Source of the DNA: Fibrobacter sp. UBA1765
Lineage (GTDB): Bacteria; Fibrobacterota; Fibrobacteria; Fibrobacterales; Fibrobacteraceae
Assembly: GCA_002314675.1 (NCBI GenBank)
Contig: DCGZ01000166.1
Span: forward strand, 5,613 to 48,701
Length of the DNA stretch: 43,089 nucleotides
Reading direction: 5' to 3'
Within the stretch, counting starts at the first letter, position 1. Every line of letters starts with the position of its first letter. This document shows positions 15,112-24,376 of this stretch, in pieces. The position numbers and the translations under genes were made by a program. The notes beneath the pieces are model-generated. The model searched no databases. It saw only the letters and a program-made list of their open reading frames with translations, and was not told the origin of the DNA.

Positions 15112-18100
15112 CTAGCCCAAAGTTGCCTTGAAGATGTTTTTCCATTCGTTGAATTCGGCAAGCAATTCCTCGTCGGTTTTCGGTAAACCGTAGTCTTCAT
15201 CAGTGAATAGTGTTGCTTCTGGAATTCTATTTTTCCAGCATCCGTTTTTTATGTCGTTTAGTTTTTCTTTATACAAATCAAGGGTCGAAACAACATTTTC
15301 TTCTAGAATGCCGCAAGGCCAGTTGATAGGGTAGCGATCTATGAATGCTTTCTTTATAAGCGTTCCTAATTTTTCCTTGGCTTCTTCTACAGTGATGTCG
15401 AGAGTTTTCATCCAAGGTTCTTGAGAACCGCTTATCCCTGCAATTACAATGCTTGTTGCTTCGCCAAGTTCAAGCGTTTTTAAAAGTGCAAGCATATAGA
15501 GCATGATTTTATTCTTGGTATAAAATGTGTTGTTGCAAAGGTCGAAGAATGCAACCTTGTTGCTGCTTTTTTCGATGCCTTCCCAAGCAGGTATGCCTCG
15601 GATAATAACGGTCTTGTCGTTATTGTTTGAATCAACGATATTTATACTTGCAGAAATTTCGGAGCCTTGCTTGAACGAGGAAAACATGTCTGTTGCAGAA
15701 TTTATTTGATTGGACAGGGCGTTAGTCAATTCTTGCCTTGTGTTTGTCGCAAATGGGCTCTCCGGTAAAACTCCAGTTTCGTTAGTGAATTTGACGAATT
15801 GGCTTTCATCATATATTTCGTCAAAAGACTTGGCTTTTTTATCTGATTCAGACTTGTCTTTAAACAAGTCCTTTCCGATAATGGATTGTTGCAGTCCATT
15901 GATAGAGATTGGCTCAAATTCTGCAGATGCCAAGGAGTCGCTTTCTTCAAGTTTTAATGTTTGGGAAATCTGGAATTCAAACGGGTTGCTTGCAAAATTC
16001 AGAATAGTCCTGACAGAAATTTCATCTGGAATTTCAAGAGGCTGTAGGCCGTCCATTAAAGATTTTTCATTTCTGCCGTCTTGTGGCTTAATCTTGTTTA
16101 GTTCGCGCTTTTTGAGACGATTGCTGCTGAAAATTTCCTTAACATTTCTTTCTTCATCTAGCTTGATTTCGTATTCCTTCCATGGTTCTGAAAGAATTGC
16201 GGTATTCATGAAGGATCGTAAATCTTCTACAATGTTTGCTGGGAACAGTGCTTCATCTTTTTTGAGGTCTATTCCAAGGTAGCTAATGCGCACTGCATTT
16301 TTGACGTCCATAAGGGAGCAAAGGAATGCGTAGCGATTACGGGCGCAGTCGTCACTATCGCCTGGCCAACGAGGCTGTCTTTGAGGGGTTGGAATTCTAA
16401 GATCTAGTGTGCTCTGCTTAGGCTTGCCTGGAAAATCCTTTTCATTCATGCCAAGTATATATACAACTTTCATGGAGAATGCGCGAGTAGGCTTGATTGC
16501 CGTAAAGTTCAATCCAGATACAAGGAACTTGCCACTTCCTTCGCGAATTCCAGAAACTCCACGCGTTATAATCCCTTCGAGTTCATTGAAAGGAATGTAT
16601 TCCCTGCCGGCATAAAGTTGCCATTTTGCATATTGTAATTCCTTGAGGATGTTCTTTACAATTTTCCCTTCTTCGGCAAAGTTTTCTGGAGTGATAAAGA
16701 ATTGAATAATTTCTCTTAAAACGGCGATATTATTGTTGTCGTTCTTATGGATGATGAGATTTTCGAGAGTCTCGATAATGCTGCAGAATTTTTCGAGAGA
16801 GGCGTCGTTTGAACTTTCGATGTTTCCGTATGGATGGAATGCGGTACCGTCATGTTCAAATCGGGAATGCATGAGGCGGTGAAGTATTAAACGTTTAATG
16901 CCGTGCGAGAATGAGTGTGGGTTCTTTTGAATTTCGCTCTTTTCTTCAAGATTCACTTTTTCTCTATAAATGTTGAGTTCCGCGACCCAATTCTTCCATT
17001 CTTCAATCGTTTCATCATTAATCTTTAATGAGTCTTTGACGACTGCATTTTGCAAAAGCTCAAAAAGCAGTGTGCGGCTGAGCTCGCCGTTGCGAGCAAT
17101 TTGCATAAGGTTAGCAACTGCGCCGGCGGTAAGGGATGAATCTTCTTGTGCATCGACAATTGTATATGGCAAGTATTCTCCACTATATTCATCGACGCTG
17201 TCAAATACGCGCTGAATGGCGACTCTGTAGTTATCTAGCTTAGGCACGAGTACAATCATTTCGTCTAGGCGAAGCGTTGGATCGTTTTCCATATCCTTAA
17301 AGATTTGTTCCTTAAGGTTTTCTACCTCACGAGTAACACTTGGAGCCTTGAATAACAAAATTGAATTGTCGTTTTTTAACTTTACGCTGGATTCGCTTTG
17401 CCTAGATAATACTGTATTTTGCAAGGCGTGCAAGACTGTATTGTCGCTAGCCTTGTCTGGGTCCAAATAGTCGAAATCATAATCTGCGGCTTCGCACCAA
17501 AGCTTTATGTTGTCGCGGCCTGCCTTGCCCCAAAGTGAAAGAAGCTTATTTTCGTTTGGATGGACGTTTGCTTCTTCGCCATCTTCGTTTTCTTTCAATT
17601 CAAGGTTGAACTTGTGTGCGCTTTTTTTGTTGAAACTGCGGATGTGCTCGTTGACATTTACGTCTTCCCAGAATTCAGCACAGGGGTTTTGGATGTATAC
17701 GTATACATCTACATATTGCGCCATGTCCTGGAGAATTTGGCGGTGGAACTGGCTGCAGCCTGCAAGTCCAAAAATATACACAGGCTTTGTCCAGAGAGCT
17801 TTCTTTTTTTCGTGGGTCATTTGCCCGTATGCATAAGACAATGTGAGGTACTGAGGAGTACCTTCTGGTGCATTGTTGAACGCCTTGGTAAAGAAAGAAT
17901 CTTCGCCGTTTGCCGGGCTATGGAAAATTTTGCTGTAGAGAGTTCTTTGCCATTCTTCGATAGGATCTTCGGTATCGCCCTTGCTAAAGTATGGTTGGCT
18001 GTCATTTTGCTTCCAGGCGTCGAGAATCCCCTTTTTGTTTGAAATAAAATTGCTTGGCCTGCAATATTCGTATTCAAGAAAAAGTTTTGCTAACAGGGCT

Positions 18101-18492
18101 GAAATTGAAGAAAGCTTTGTGGCCTCGTTTTTTTCAAGATATTTGCTTAGGCCTTTCAAGGTTTTGTAATATGGTACGGTTTGACCGTTGTATTCTACCA
18201 TGTCTACAAGGGCCGCTTGAATAAGGTTCTGAAGAACAATGCCACTTAAAAGATAAGTGTTCTTTTGTGGCGCTGTGCTTTGCCAAAGGAAGGTTTCTAG
18301 TTGTTCATTTTTAAGGTTTGCTAGAACTCCGTATTGCTTTACCCAGTTTAAACGGAACCATTGCTCGATTTGTTTGTCGGCGAAAATGACATTTGGCGTG
18401 TTTAATGGGTCGGCATCCCAGGCCTTTTGAAGTTGTTCGTTGATTTTTTTGATTAGAAACTCATTTTTTGCAGCGAATGTAAGGTGCAGCAT
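15112..18492 (-). CDS. recC: Exodeoxyribonuclease V gamma subunit RecC
   Basis: The product is 1126 aa, the expected size. The beginning (LHLTFAAKNEFLIKKINEQL) and motifs such as NVIFADKQIEQWFR, VYIFGLAGCSQFHRQILQDMA and YILGMNEKDFPGK match RecC. RecC is an inactive helicase/nuclease homologue that holds the complex together and, in E. coli, reads the Chi site. The start at 18492 (MLHLTF) follows AAGAGAA and is preferred over an upstream frame at 18570, which lacks family similarity and would run into the divergent promoter region. It is the first gene of the recC-recB-recD operon. Confidence 0.93.
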   Translation of the reverse strand: MLHLTFAAKNEFLIKKINEQLQKAWDADPLNTPNVIFADKQIEQWFRLNWVKQYGVLANLKNEQLETFLWQSTAPQKNTYLLSGIVLQNLIQAALVDMVEYNGQTVPYYKTLKGLSKYLEKNEATKLSSISALLAKLFLEYEYCRPSNFISNKKGILDAWKQNDSQPYFSKGDTEDPIEEWQRTLYSKIFHSPANGEDSFFTKAFNNAPEGTPQYLTLSYAYGQMTHEKKKALWTKPVYIFGLAGCSQFHRQILQDMAQYVDVYVYIQNPCAEFWEDVNVNEHIRSFNKKSAHKFNLELKENEDGEEANVHPNENKLLSLWGKAGRDNIKLWCEAADYDFDYLDPDKASDNTVLHALQNTVLSRQSESSVKLKNDNSILLFKAPSVTREVENLKEQIFKDMENDPTLRLDEMIVLVPKLDNYRVAIQRVFDSVDEYSGEYLPYTIVDAQEDSSLTAGAVANLMQIARNGELSRTLLFELLQNAVVKDSLKINDETIEEWKNWVAELNIYREKVNLEEKSEIQKNPHSFSHGIKRLILHRLMHSRFEHDGTAFHPYGNIESSNDASLEKFCSIIETLENLIIHKNDNNNIAVLREIIQFFITPENFAEEGKIVKNILKELQYAKWQLYAGREYIPFNELEGIITRGVSGIREGSGKFLVSGLNFTAIKPTRAFSMKVVYILGMNEKDFPGKPKQSTLDLRIPTPQRQPRWPGDSDDCARNRYAFLCSLMDVKNAVRISYLGIDLKKDEALFPANIVEDLRSFMNTAILSEPWKEYEIKLDEERNVKEIFSSNRLKKRELNKIKPQDGRNEKSLMDGLQPLEIPDEISVRTILNFASNPFEFQISQTLKLEESDSLASAEFEPISINGLQQSIIGKDLFKDKSESDKKAKSFDEIYDESQFVKFTNETGVLPESPFATNTRQELTNALSNQINSATDMFSSFKQGSEISASINIVDSNNNDKTVIIRGIPAWEGIEKSSNKVAFFDLCNNTFYTKNKIMLYMLALLKTLELGEATSIVIAGISGSQEPWMKTLDITVEEAKEKLGTLIKKAFIDRYPINWPCGILEENVVSTLDLYKEKLNDIKNGCWKNRIPEATLFTDEDYGLPKTDEELLAEFNEWKNIFKATLG

Positions 18493-18542
18493 TGTAAATT
18501 CTCTTGAATGATGATTTCGTTTGTATGCTTTTCTAATGTTGG

Positions 18543-18570
18543 AATATATACAATTTTTGATAAACGGCAA
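18543..18570 (-). promoter_or_regulatory. Candidate sigma-70-type promoter of recC
   Basis: On the minus strand TTGCCG (18565-18570) and TATATT (18543-18548) are spaced by 16 bp, about 45 nt upstream of the recC ATG. The 111-bp region also has to drive ubiE on the other strand. Confidence 0.35.
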
Positions 18571-18603
18571 GCAAATATTTTTTCAGTTTCTACATTTGTC
18601 ATT

Positions 18604-19290
18604 ATGAAAAGCCCAGTTCGTAAAATGTTCGATGAAATATCGAACCGATATGATTTTTTGAACCACACGTTAAGCTGTTTTCAAGATATCTTGTGGCGTA
18701 GAGCCTGCTGCAAGGAATTGAAACGGCAGCAACCGGGAAAGCGTTTATTAGACTTGTGTGGCGGAACTGGAGACTTTGCTGCAACCTACGAAGTTTTTAA
18801 CGGTACTCCAGAAGTTGCGATACTTGGTGATTTTTCGTATGGCATGCTTAAGGGGGCGGCTCACAAAAAGACTGTTGCAAAGCCTGTTCAACTTGATGCC
18901 ATGAAAATGCCTTTTGCAGATGCTTCGTTTGATGTTATTTTAAATGGCTTTGGCATGCGCAACTTGCCTAATGCGGAAGGTGGCTTAAAGGAATCGTGCC
19001 GCGTTTTGAGCGATGGCGGTTATTTGCAAATCCTTGAATTCTTCTCGCCGCGTAATGCGTTTAACAAGTTCTTTTACAAGCGGCTCGCTCCCTTGTTTAT
19101 ACCCGTGCTAGGAGCGTTCTTTAGCAAGCGTGATGCGTATGAATACCTTGTGAATTCTGTGCTTCGCTTTTTGGCGGTCGATGAATTTGTTGCACTTGCC
19201 GAAAAGAATGGGTTTGAACTGGTTCATGTAAAGCCTTGCTTTTGGGGCGTTGCCTATAGGGTTTTGCTAAAGAAAAGGACTTTTGCATGA
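18604..19290 (+). CDS. ubiE: UbiE/MenG-type quinone methyltransferase
   Basis: The product is 228 aa. It begins SPVRKMFDEISNRYDFLNH, typical of UbiE. The SAM-binding motif is LLDLCGGTGDFAATY (about 43-57). MKMPFADASFDVILNGFGMRN and LSDGGYLQILEFFSP are also family motifs. The enzyme C-methylates demethylmenaquinone or the ubiquinone precursor. The ATG at 18604 is chosen because the family similarity starts there. The stop codon overlaps the ubiX ATG (ATGA). Grouping with ubiX- and ubiA-like genes but no ubiB, ubiG or ubiH suggests menaquinone. Confidence 0.92.
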   Translation: MKSPVRKMFDEISNRYDFLNHTLSCFQDILWRRACCKELKRQQPGKRLLDLCGGTGDFAATYEVFNGTPEVAILGDFSYGMLKGAAHKKTVAKPVQLDAMKMPFADASFDVILNGFGMRNLPNAEGGLKESCRVLSDGGYLQILEFFSPRNAFNKFFYKRLAPLFIPVLGAFFSKRDAYEYLVNSVLRFLAVDEFVALAEKNGFELVHVKPCFWGVAYRVLLKKRTFA

Positions 19291-19841
19291 GTCGCTTTAT
19301 TGTTGGTCTTACGGGTGCTAGCGGGGCTGTTTATGCCGCTAGGACCATTTTGCATTTGCAACGCGCCGGTCATAAGGTTTCTTTGATTGCAACTGCAGCA
19401 GGCCGTGCCGTGGCAGAATATGAAGGGCAAGTAGCTGCTTTTGACCTTGCCGATGAAGTCTTGAATATTGATGATTTCTTTTGTTACGCGGCAAGTGGCA
19501 GTGCTGATTTTGAAGGCATGGTTGTAATACCCTGTTCCATGGGGACTCTAGGTAAAATTGCAGGTGGTATTGCAGATAACTTGCTTACGCGAGCCGCCGA
19601 TGTCTGCTTAAAGGAACGCCGCAAGCTTGTGGTTGTTCCACGCGAAATGCCATATAACCTGATCCACCTGGAGAACATGGAACGCTTGACGAGAGCGGGG
19701 GCAATAGTTGTTCCTGCGTCACCGCATTTTTATAATAAGCCTACGAGCATAGAAGACTTGGTGGATTCGGTTGTTGCAAAGGCTCTTGTCCATTTGGGCG
19801 TGAAAAATGACATTGTAAGGCAGTGGGGCGCAGATGTTTAA
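19287..19841 (+). CDS. ubiX: UbiX-family flavin prenyltransferase
   Basis: The product is 184 aa. The N-terminal FMN-binding segment VGLTGASGAVYAARTI is diagnostic. VVIPCSMGTLGKIAGGIADNLLTRAADVCLKERRKLVVVPREMPYNLIHLENM covers the active-site region, and PASPHFYNKPTSIEDLVD closes it. UbiX makes prenylated FMN for UbiD-type decarboxylases. It overlaps ubiE by 4 bp and ubiA by 8 bp. The UbiD partner is not in this window. In the futalosine route to menaquinone the corresponding protein is often called MqnM; that pathway assignment is inference. Confidence 0.92.
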   Translation: MSRFIVGLTGASGAVYAARTILHLQRAGHKVSLIATAAGRAVAEYEGQVAAFDLADEVLNIDDFFCYAASGSADFEGMVVIPCSMGTLGKIAGGIADNLLTRAADVCLKERRKLVVVPREMPYNLIHLENMERLTRAGAIVVPASPHFYNKPTSIEDLVDSVVAKALVHLGVKNDIVRQWGADV

Positions 19842-20727
19842 GAAAATTGTTGAATTTGGGCACATGGTGCGTTTTAGCCATAGCCTATTTGCAATGCCTT
19901 TTGCCCTTGGTTCCATGTGGGTTGCTGTAGATGGCTTTAAGGGCATGGCTGCCTTGGACATTGTGAAAATTGTTGCTTTGATTGTCGGCTGCATGGTTAC
20001 TGCAAGAAATGGCGCAATGTCTTTTAACCGCCTTGCAGACGCAAAGATCGATGCGGCGAACCCTCGTACTGCAAAGAGGCATTTGCCTGCAAATAAAATG
20101 AGCAAGAATTCCGTGATTGCGTTCATTGTCGTGAACGGGCTTTTGTTCTGCGGTTTTGCGTTTTTGTTGAATCCGCTTGCCGGTGCCTTGGCCTTGCCGG
20201 TGTTTTTGGCCTTGATGTTTTATTCCCTTTGGAAACGCTTTTCCTGGCTTTGCCATTGGTATCTTGGCTTTGCCATAGGCATGAGCCCGCTTGGAGCCTG
20301 GATTGCCATTCGTGGTGAGTTTGCTACGTTCCCGATTTTTTTGATGTTTATTTTAATGCTTTGGATGGGGGGCTTTGATATTATCTATGCAACCCAGGAT
20401 GAAGAAATCGATAGGCAAATGGGTTTGCATTCTGTACCGGCTAGGTTTGGTCGCAAGCGTTCGTTGCAAATCGCCCTTGGAAGTCATTTGGCTATGCTTG
20501 CCCTAGCCCTTGGTTTTGGTGTTTATTGGCAAATGGGTGTTGCGTGGTGGAGCGTATTTGGCCTTATGACTGCATGTATTTTGTATATCCACCTGTTTAG
20601 AAAGTCCGATGACCTCGATAGCATGAATCGCGATTTCTTTTTGGCAAATGTCGGTATCAGTGTTCTTGTGATGATTGGCCTTGTCGTATGGATTTTACTT
20701 GGAGGTTCCGTTGATTCCATTAGATAA
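19834..20727 (+). CDS. ubiA: UbiA-family prenyltransferase
   Basis: The product is 297 aa with about 8-9 membrane helices. The first Asp-rich motif is NRLADAKIDAANPRTAKR and the second is YATQDEEIDRQMGLHS. Together they bind Mg2+ and the polyprenyl diphosphate. The enzyme attaches the isoprenoid tail to an aromatic acid in the membrane. The company of ubiE and ubiX suggests either 4-hydroxybenzoate octaprenyltransferase (UbiA) or the futalosine-pathway prenyltransferase MqnP. I favour MqnP because the neighbours fit menaquinone synthesis, but sequence alone does not decide. Confidence 0.88.
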   Translation: MFKKIVEFGHMVRFSHSLFAMPFALGSMWVAVDGFKGMAALDIVKIVALIVGCMVTARNGAMSFNRLADAKIDAANPRTAKRHLPANKMSKNSVIAFIVVNGLLFCGFAFLLNPLAGALALPVFLALMFYSLWKRFSWLCHWYLGFAIGMSPLGAWIAIRGEFATFPIFLMFILMLWMGGFDIIYATQDEEIDRQMGLHSVPARFGRKRSLQIALGSHLAMLALALGFGVYWQMGVAWWSVFGLMTACILYIHLFRKSDDLDSMNRDFFLANVGISVLVMIGLVVWILLGGSVDSIR

Positions 20728-20905
20728 AAAACGTGGCGTCTGCCAGCTTGTTGGCGTTATTAGTGCTGCTGTTGCGACTATTGCTGCAATTGGCCAGGAA
20801 CTTGGATTTTTACCTTACGAGCTTGCCGGCTACATACTTGATGCGATGATCGTTGTACTAGCGGTTTCTCTTGTGGGCAGCTTTTACTTCAAGAAAAAAG
20901 AATAA
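20711..20905 (+). CDS. Small membrane protein of the quinone cluster
   Basis: The product is 64 aa. The proposed start is TTG at 20711 because GGAGG lies 5 nt upstream inside the end of ubiA; the genes overlap by 17 bp. Two hydrophobic segments are visible, at about 12-30 and 36-57, followed by FKKKE. I do not recognise the family. Translational coupling to ubiA suggests a role near quinone synthesis or simply at the membrane. It ends 11 bp before the convergent birA stop codon. Confidence 0.6.
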   Translation: MIPLDKKRGVCQLVGVISAAVATIAAIGQELGFLPYELAGYILDAMIVVLAVSLVGSFYFKKKE

Positions 20906-20915
20906 AGAATTGCTT

Positions 20916-21680
20916 TTAAATTTCTAGATCGCCGGAGTAGATTTTGATAATCTCTCCGGTTTCTTTTTTGAATTGCAGGCTGCCGTCATCGGAAATGCCA
21001 AGAACCGTACCGTGAATAGCGTTCCCGAATTCTACAATGCGGGCGTCTTTGCCAATAAAGCAATCCATTTTTTGCCAATCCGCAATCCATGGCTTTAGAC
21101 CGTCTTTGCGAAATTGCTCTACCGCAGATTCAAGGCCTGGAATGATTTGCTGCAATAGTTCTTCACGATCGATTTTTTCGCCCTTTAAAATGCTGAGGCT
21201 AGTTGTAGGGCGGTCGATACAGGCAAGTTCTTCTGCCGTGATATTGACGTTTACCCCAATGCCAATGGACATGAACATTTCGTTTGCGTTCTTGACAAGG
21301 ATTTCTGAAACCATGCCACTGATTTTTTGCCCTTCAAACCAAATGTCGTTTGGCCATTTTACGGCGATATTTTTACCGGTGACTTTACTAAAGAGCTTTG
21401 CCAGTGTAATGGCTGTGGTTTGCATTAGTTGCGGTGCTGTTTTTAGAGGAATGCCCTGCAGCGGGTAAAGCAAGTTGAAATAGAGGTTTTTGCCTGCCGG
21501 CGAAAACCATTTGCGTTCGTGCCTGCCTCTGCCGGAATCTTGAGCGTCTGCGACAATGAGAGCCCCTGGCTGCAAGTCTTTAAAGCGTGCCCGCATTTCG
21601 GTGTGAGTGCTTGGGCTTGAATCTAAAAGGATCGCAGGCGCTCCATAAAGACCGCGGAGGTTCCAGTCGCAAATAGGCAT
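20916..21680 (-). CDS. birA: Biotin-protein ligase BirA (catalytic form)
   Basis: The product is 254 aa. The biotin-binding loop SGRGRHERKWFS (GRGRxxxxW) and VKWPNDIWFEGQKISGMVSE are clear. The C-terminal beta domain follows (GTVLGISDDGSLQF). The enzyme makes biotinyl-AMP and transfers biotin to carboxyl carrier proteins such as acetyl-CoA carboxylase. There is no N-terminal helix-turn-helix, so it is a group I ligase and not a repressor. It is the last gene of the ybbR-tsaD-hypothetical-birA operon, 3 bp after the preceding gene. Confidence 0.93.
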   Translation of the reverse strand: MPICDWNLRGLYGAPAILLDSSPSTHTEMRARFKDLQPGALIVADAQDSGRGRHERKWFSPAGKNLYFNLLYPLQGIPLKTAPQLMQTTAITLAKLFSKVTGKNIAVKWPNDIWFEGQKISGMVSEILVKNANEMFMSIGIGVNVNITAEELACIDRPTTSLSILKGEKIDREELLQQIIPGLESAVEQFRKDGLKPWIADWQKMDCFIGKDARIVEFGNAIHGTVLGISDDGSLQFKKETGEIIKIYSGDLEI

Positions 21681-21683
21681 AGG

Positions 21684-22112
21684 TTAGTTGTCGGCCTTTT
21701 CTTCTTCGAGCTGCTTCAAAAGTTCTTCCGGGTAAATTCTAAAGAAGTCCCTTTTCTGGTCTTCAAAAAGCATCAGCATGCGTTCCTGTTCGAATTGCTC
21801 ACGGTCGATGTTTTGCATAAAGAATTCGTCCTTTGCAAATTCGCGTGTAGTCATGAGCTTTTTCATTTCGTCGGAAAGATCCATGTCGTCCCAGAAAATG
21901 AAATAGGAACCGACTGGCATGTCGCCGAAAATGTCGACATTCAGCATGATGTTGTTAGCCTTGGACGTGTCGGCTACTTCTACATTTGCCGAGCGCTTTT
22001 CTGGCCTGAAAATGTTTGGCTCGCTTGCATTTACCTTGCTAACAAAAATAAGAGCAAGCGTTAGGAATGCAAAAGCAATTTTTAAAGAGGCTTTTGGGGT
22101 TGTCGTAAGCAT
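21684..22112 (-). CDS. Hypothetical secreted protein
   Basis: The product is 142 aa. A signal peptide (KIAFAFLTLALIFVSKVNAS) is followed by a short acidic/basic mature part. It has no cysteines in the mature region and ends in a charged helix (EELLKQLEEEKADN). AAGGAG lies 7 nt before the ATG. It is inserted in the operon between tsaD (17 bp) and birA (3 bp). No known domain was recognised. The location outside the inner membrane is inferred from the signal peptide only. Confidence 0.7.
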   Translation of the reverse strand: MLTTTPKASLKIAFAFLTLALIFVSKVNASEPNIFRPEKRSANVEVADTSKANNIMLNVDIFGDMPVGSYFIFWDDMDLSDEMKKLMTTREFAKDEFFMQNIDREQFEQERMLMLFEDQKRDFFRIYPEELLKQLEEEKADN

Positions 22113-22129
22113 GCAAGTCTCCTTTTTTG

Positions 22130-23143
22130 CTATTCTGCCAGAGGCATCCAGGGTTTTACTTCAGGAATATCATGAAGCAAGTTTTGTCTAACGCGTCTGA
22201 TAGCCGCTGCAGCGATCATGGCTCCGTTGTCGGTACTTAAGGAACGGTCAGGGAAGCATAAACGAATCCCATGGCGTTCGCAATAGTTGCCAAGCACTTC
22301 TCTGAGCCTTGCGTTTGCGCTAACGCCGCCGCCGACAACAAGGCTCTTCATTTTGGTCTTTTTAAGGGCCCATACAGTTTTTGAAACTAGAATGTCGACG
22401 ATAGCTTCTTCTAGGGATGCGCAAATGTCACCGAGATTTTCTTGGATGAATTCCGGAGAATTTGTTTCTGTGTAGCGCCGCACGGCGGTCTTTAAGCCGC
22501 TGAATGAAAATTCGCCGCTGTCGTCACCCTTGAGAGCTCGAGGAAACCTGTGAAATTTGCGATTGCCGTCTTTACCAAGCCTTCCGATTGTTGCGCCAGC
22601 CGGGTATTGCAAGCCCAGCAATTTTCCGCATTTGTCAAAAGCTTCGCCCGCAGCGTCATCCCTTGTGCGTCCAAGTGATGTGTACTTGAAACCAGGTTCT
22701 TCGAGTACGAGTTCTGTGTGGCCACCAGAAACGGTAAGAGTCAGGAACGGTGGCTCCAGATCTTGTGCCGTAAGCCAAGCTGCGGCCAGGTGGCCTTCAA
22801 GATGGTTCATTCCATAAGCCGGAATGTTCAGGTCTTTTGCAAGTCCTCGAGCAAAGCTTGCTCCAACAAGAAGCGGCCCCATGAGGCCTGGCCCTGTTGT
22901 AAAGGCTATTGCATCGATATCCTTAAGCGAAAGCCCCGATTGTTCAACGGCCTCGCTTGTGATGCTTGAAATTTTTTGCAAATGTTCTCGTGCTGCAACT
23001 TCTGGAACAACGCCGCCAAAAACTGCGTGTTCCTTGATTTGGCTGTAGAGCGGATTCGAAAGAACTTCTACATGTCCATTTTCATCTTTTAGAATGGCGC
23101 AAGCGGTTTCGTCGCAGCTTGATTCAATGCCAAGCCAAATCAT
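22130..23143 (-). CDS. tsaD: tRNA t6A threonylcarbamoyltransferase TsaD
   Basis: The product is 337 aa, normal length. It starts IWLGIESSCDETACAIL. The metal-binding HxxxH is in GMNHLEGHLAAAW. SGGHTELVL, GEAFDKCGKLLGLQYP, FSFSGLKTA and VVGGGVSANARLRE are all family motifs. TsaD transfers the threonylcarbamoyl group to A37 of ANN-decoding tRNAs. Its substrate is made by TsaC-type enzymes, and a TsaC/YciO relative is encoded at 28826-29422. The ATG overlaps the ybbR stop codon (ATGA), showing translational coupling. Confidence 0.97.
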   Translation of the reverse strand: MIWLGIESSCDETACAILKDENGHVEVLSNPLYSQIKEHAVFGGVVPEVAAREHLQKISSITSEAVEQSGLSLKDIDAIAFTTGPGLMGPLLVGASFARGLAKDLNIPAYGMNHLEGHLAAAWLTAQDLEPPFLTLTVSGGHTELVLEEPGFKYTSLGRTRDDAAGEAFDKCGKLLGLQYPAGATIGRLGKDGNRKFHRFPRALKGDDSGEFSFSGLKTAVRRYTETNSPEFIQENLGDICASLEEAIVDILVSKTVWALKKTKMKSLVVGGGVSANARLREVLGNYCERHGIRLCFPDRSLSTDNGAMIAAAAIRRVRQNLLHDIPEVKPWMPLAE

Positions 23144-24348
23144 TCTTTTGCCTCACTTGTGTTTTGTGCAGAAGCTTCTGTTGCAGCAGGCTGTGCTTCT
23201 TCGGTAACAGGTTTTTCTGTTGCCTTTTTATTTTTCTTGTTTAGGCTTTTCTTAGGATTCTTTGTGGATCCCTTTTTTGCATTTTCAGCCTGTTGCTTGA
23301 CATCTTCCTTGATTTCTGTTTTTGTTTCAGGAACTGCGGGAACTGTTTGTGCAGCCTTTGCAACGGAGTCTTTTTTTGCAATGTCTTCTTGTCCCTTGAT
23401 TTTTGCCAAGGAATCAGCTATGATTTTTTCTTTATCAACCAGCTTGAACTTGTCTGGGAATGTTTGAATGCCCTTGACGTTTTTGCCGAGACGAATCGAT
23501 GGGTTCATCATATCGGTATTTTCGATGGCAAACCTGTTGAATTCAATAAAGATGTCGAGCTCGTCCGGATCGATATTTTTGAGAATATCTTTGCCACCGG
23601 TAATTTCAACTTTAGCAAATGCAGGCTCGAGCGTGTATTTTTGCTTGTCATACATGCCGATTAAATGTACTGGGATCTTTTCGAATATTCTTGTGTCGAT
23701 CGGCTGCACGGCAATTTTAACTTGCACCATGGAATCTTCTGTAGAAACGTATGCAGGGATACTGTCTAGGTTGATAGCCAATTTGTAAATGCCGTCTTGA
23801 GAAATGTTCTTGAATAGGCCTGCTTCTGTGGTAACGTTTTCAAGAGGGATGAGAGCCGTTCTTGCACCAGAAAATACAATTTCTGCAGGTTCTACGATTG
23901 GTTCGTTAACGAATGTGTAGCCGCTTGCTTCTTCGAATTCTGCGGTAAGCTTTACTGGAATCTTGCGACGGATCTTTGTGTCGAATTCAACATCGACTGA
24001 ACGAATATGGTCGCCTTCTACATACGAGACATCAGGGAAATCCGGTGCTGAAAAATTGTCTGCATTGATTGTGAAATGGCTCCAGCCCTGCTCTACATGT
24101 TGCGCATCAATAGAAATCATTGCTGGGGAATCTTTGCGATAACGCATGCGGATCAGGTCTACGACATTGCCGGACACCTGTACAGAAATGACTCTTGGCG
24201 GCTTTGATGCTATGGCAAGAACTTCTGGGATTTTTGAAAATGTAAGGGGAACTTCCATGGTGTAATGGAAGTCCTGCAGGGAAATAGCGTAAAACCAGAT
24301 GGCTATGCCAAAAATTAGGGCTGCGATTTTTAATTGCAAATTCTTCAT
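23140..24348 (-). CDS. YbbR/CdaR-like membrane-anchored protein
   Basis: The product is 402 aa. One N-terminal membrane anchor (about 8-24, IAALIFGIAIWFYAISLQ) is followed by about three YbbR-type beta domains (PLTFSKIPEVLAIASKPPRVISVQVSG; IPVKLTAEFEE; IPVHLIGMYDK). The last 90 residues are a Lys/Ala/Glu-rich low-complexity tail. In Firmicutes the YbbR protein CdaR modulates the diadenylate cyclase CdaA, usually next door. No cyclase gene is adjacent here, so that role is only a possibility. The ATG at 24348 is preferred over TTG at 24351. First gene of the operon with tsaD. Confidence 0.8.
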   Translation of the reverse strand: MKNLQLKIAALIFGIAIWFYAISLQDFHYTMEVPLTFSKIPEVLAIASKPPRVISVQVSGNVVDLIRMRYRKDSPAMISIDAQHVEQGWSHFTINADNFSAPDFPDVSYVEGDHIRSVDVEFDTKIRRKIPVKLTAEFEEASGYTFVNEPIVEPAEIVFSGARTALIPLENVTTEAGLFKNISQDGIYKLAINLDSIPAYVSTEDSMVQVKIAVQPIDTRIFEKIPVHLIGMYDKQKYTLEPAFAKVEITGGKDILKNIDPDELDIFIEFNRFAIENTDMMNPSIRLGKNVKGIQTFPDKFKLVDKEKIIADSLAKIKGQEDIAKKDSVAKAAQTVPAVPETKTEIKEDVKQQAENAKKGSTKNPKKSLNKKNKKATEKPVTEEAQPAATEASAQNTSEAKE

Positions 24349-24376
24349 CAATACTTAATTTAGCAAAAGCGTATGT

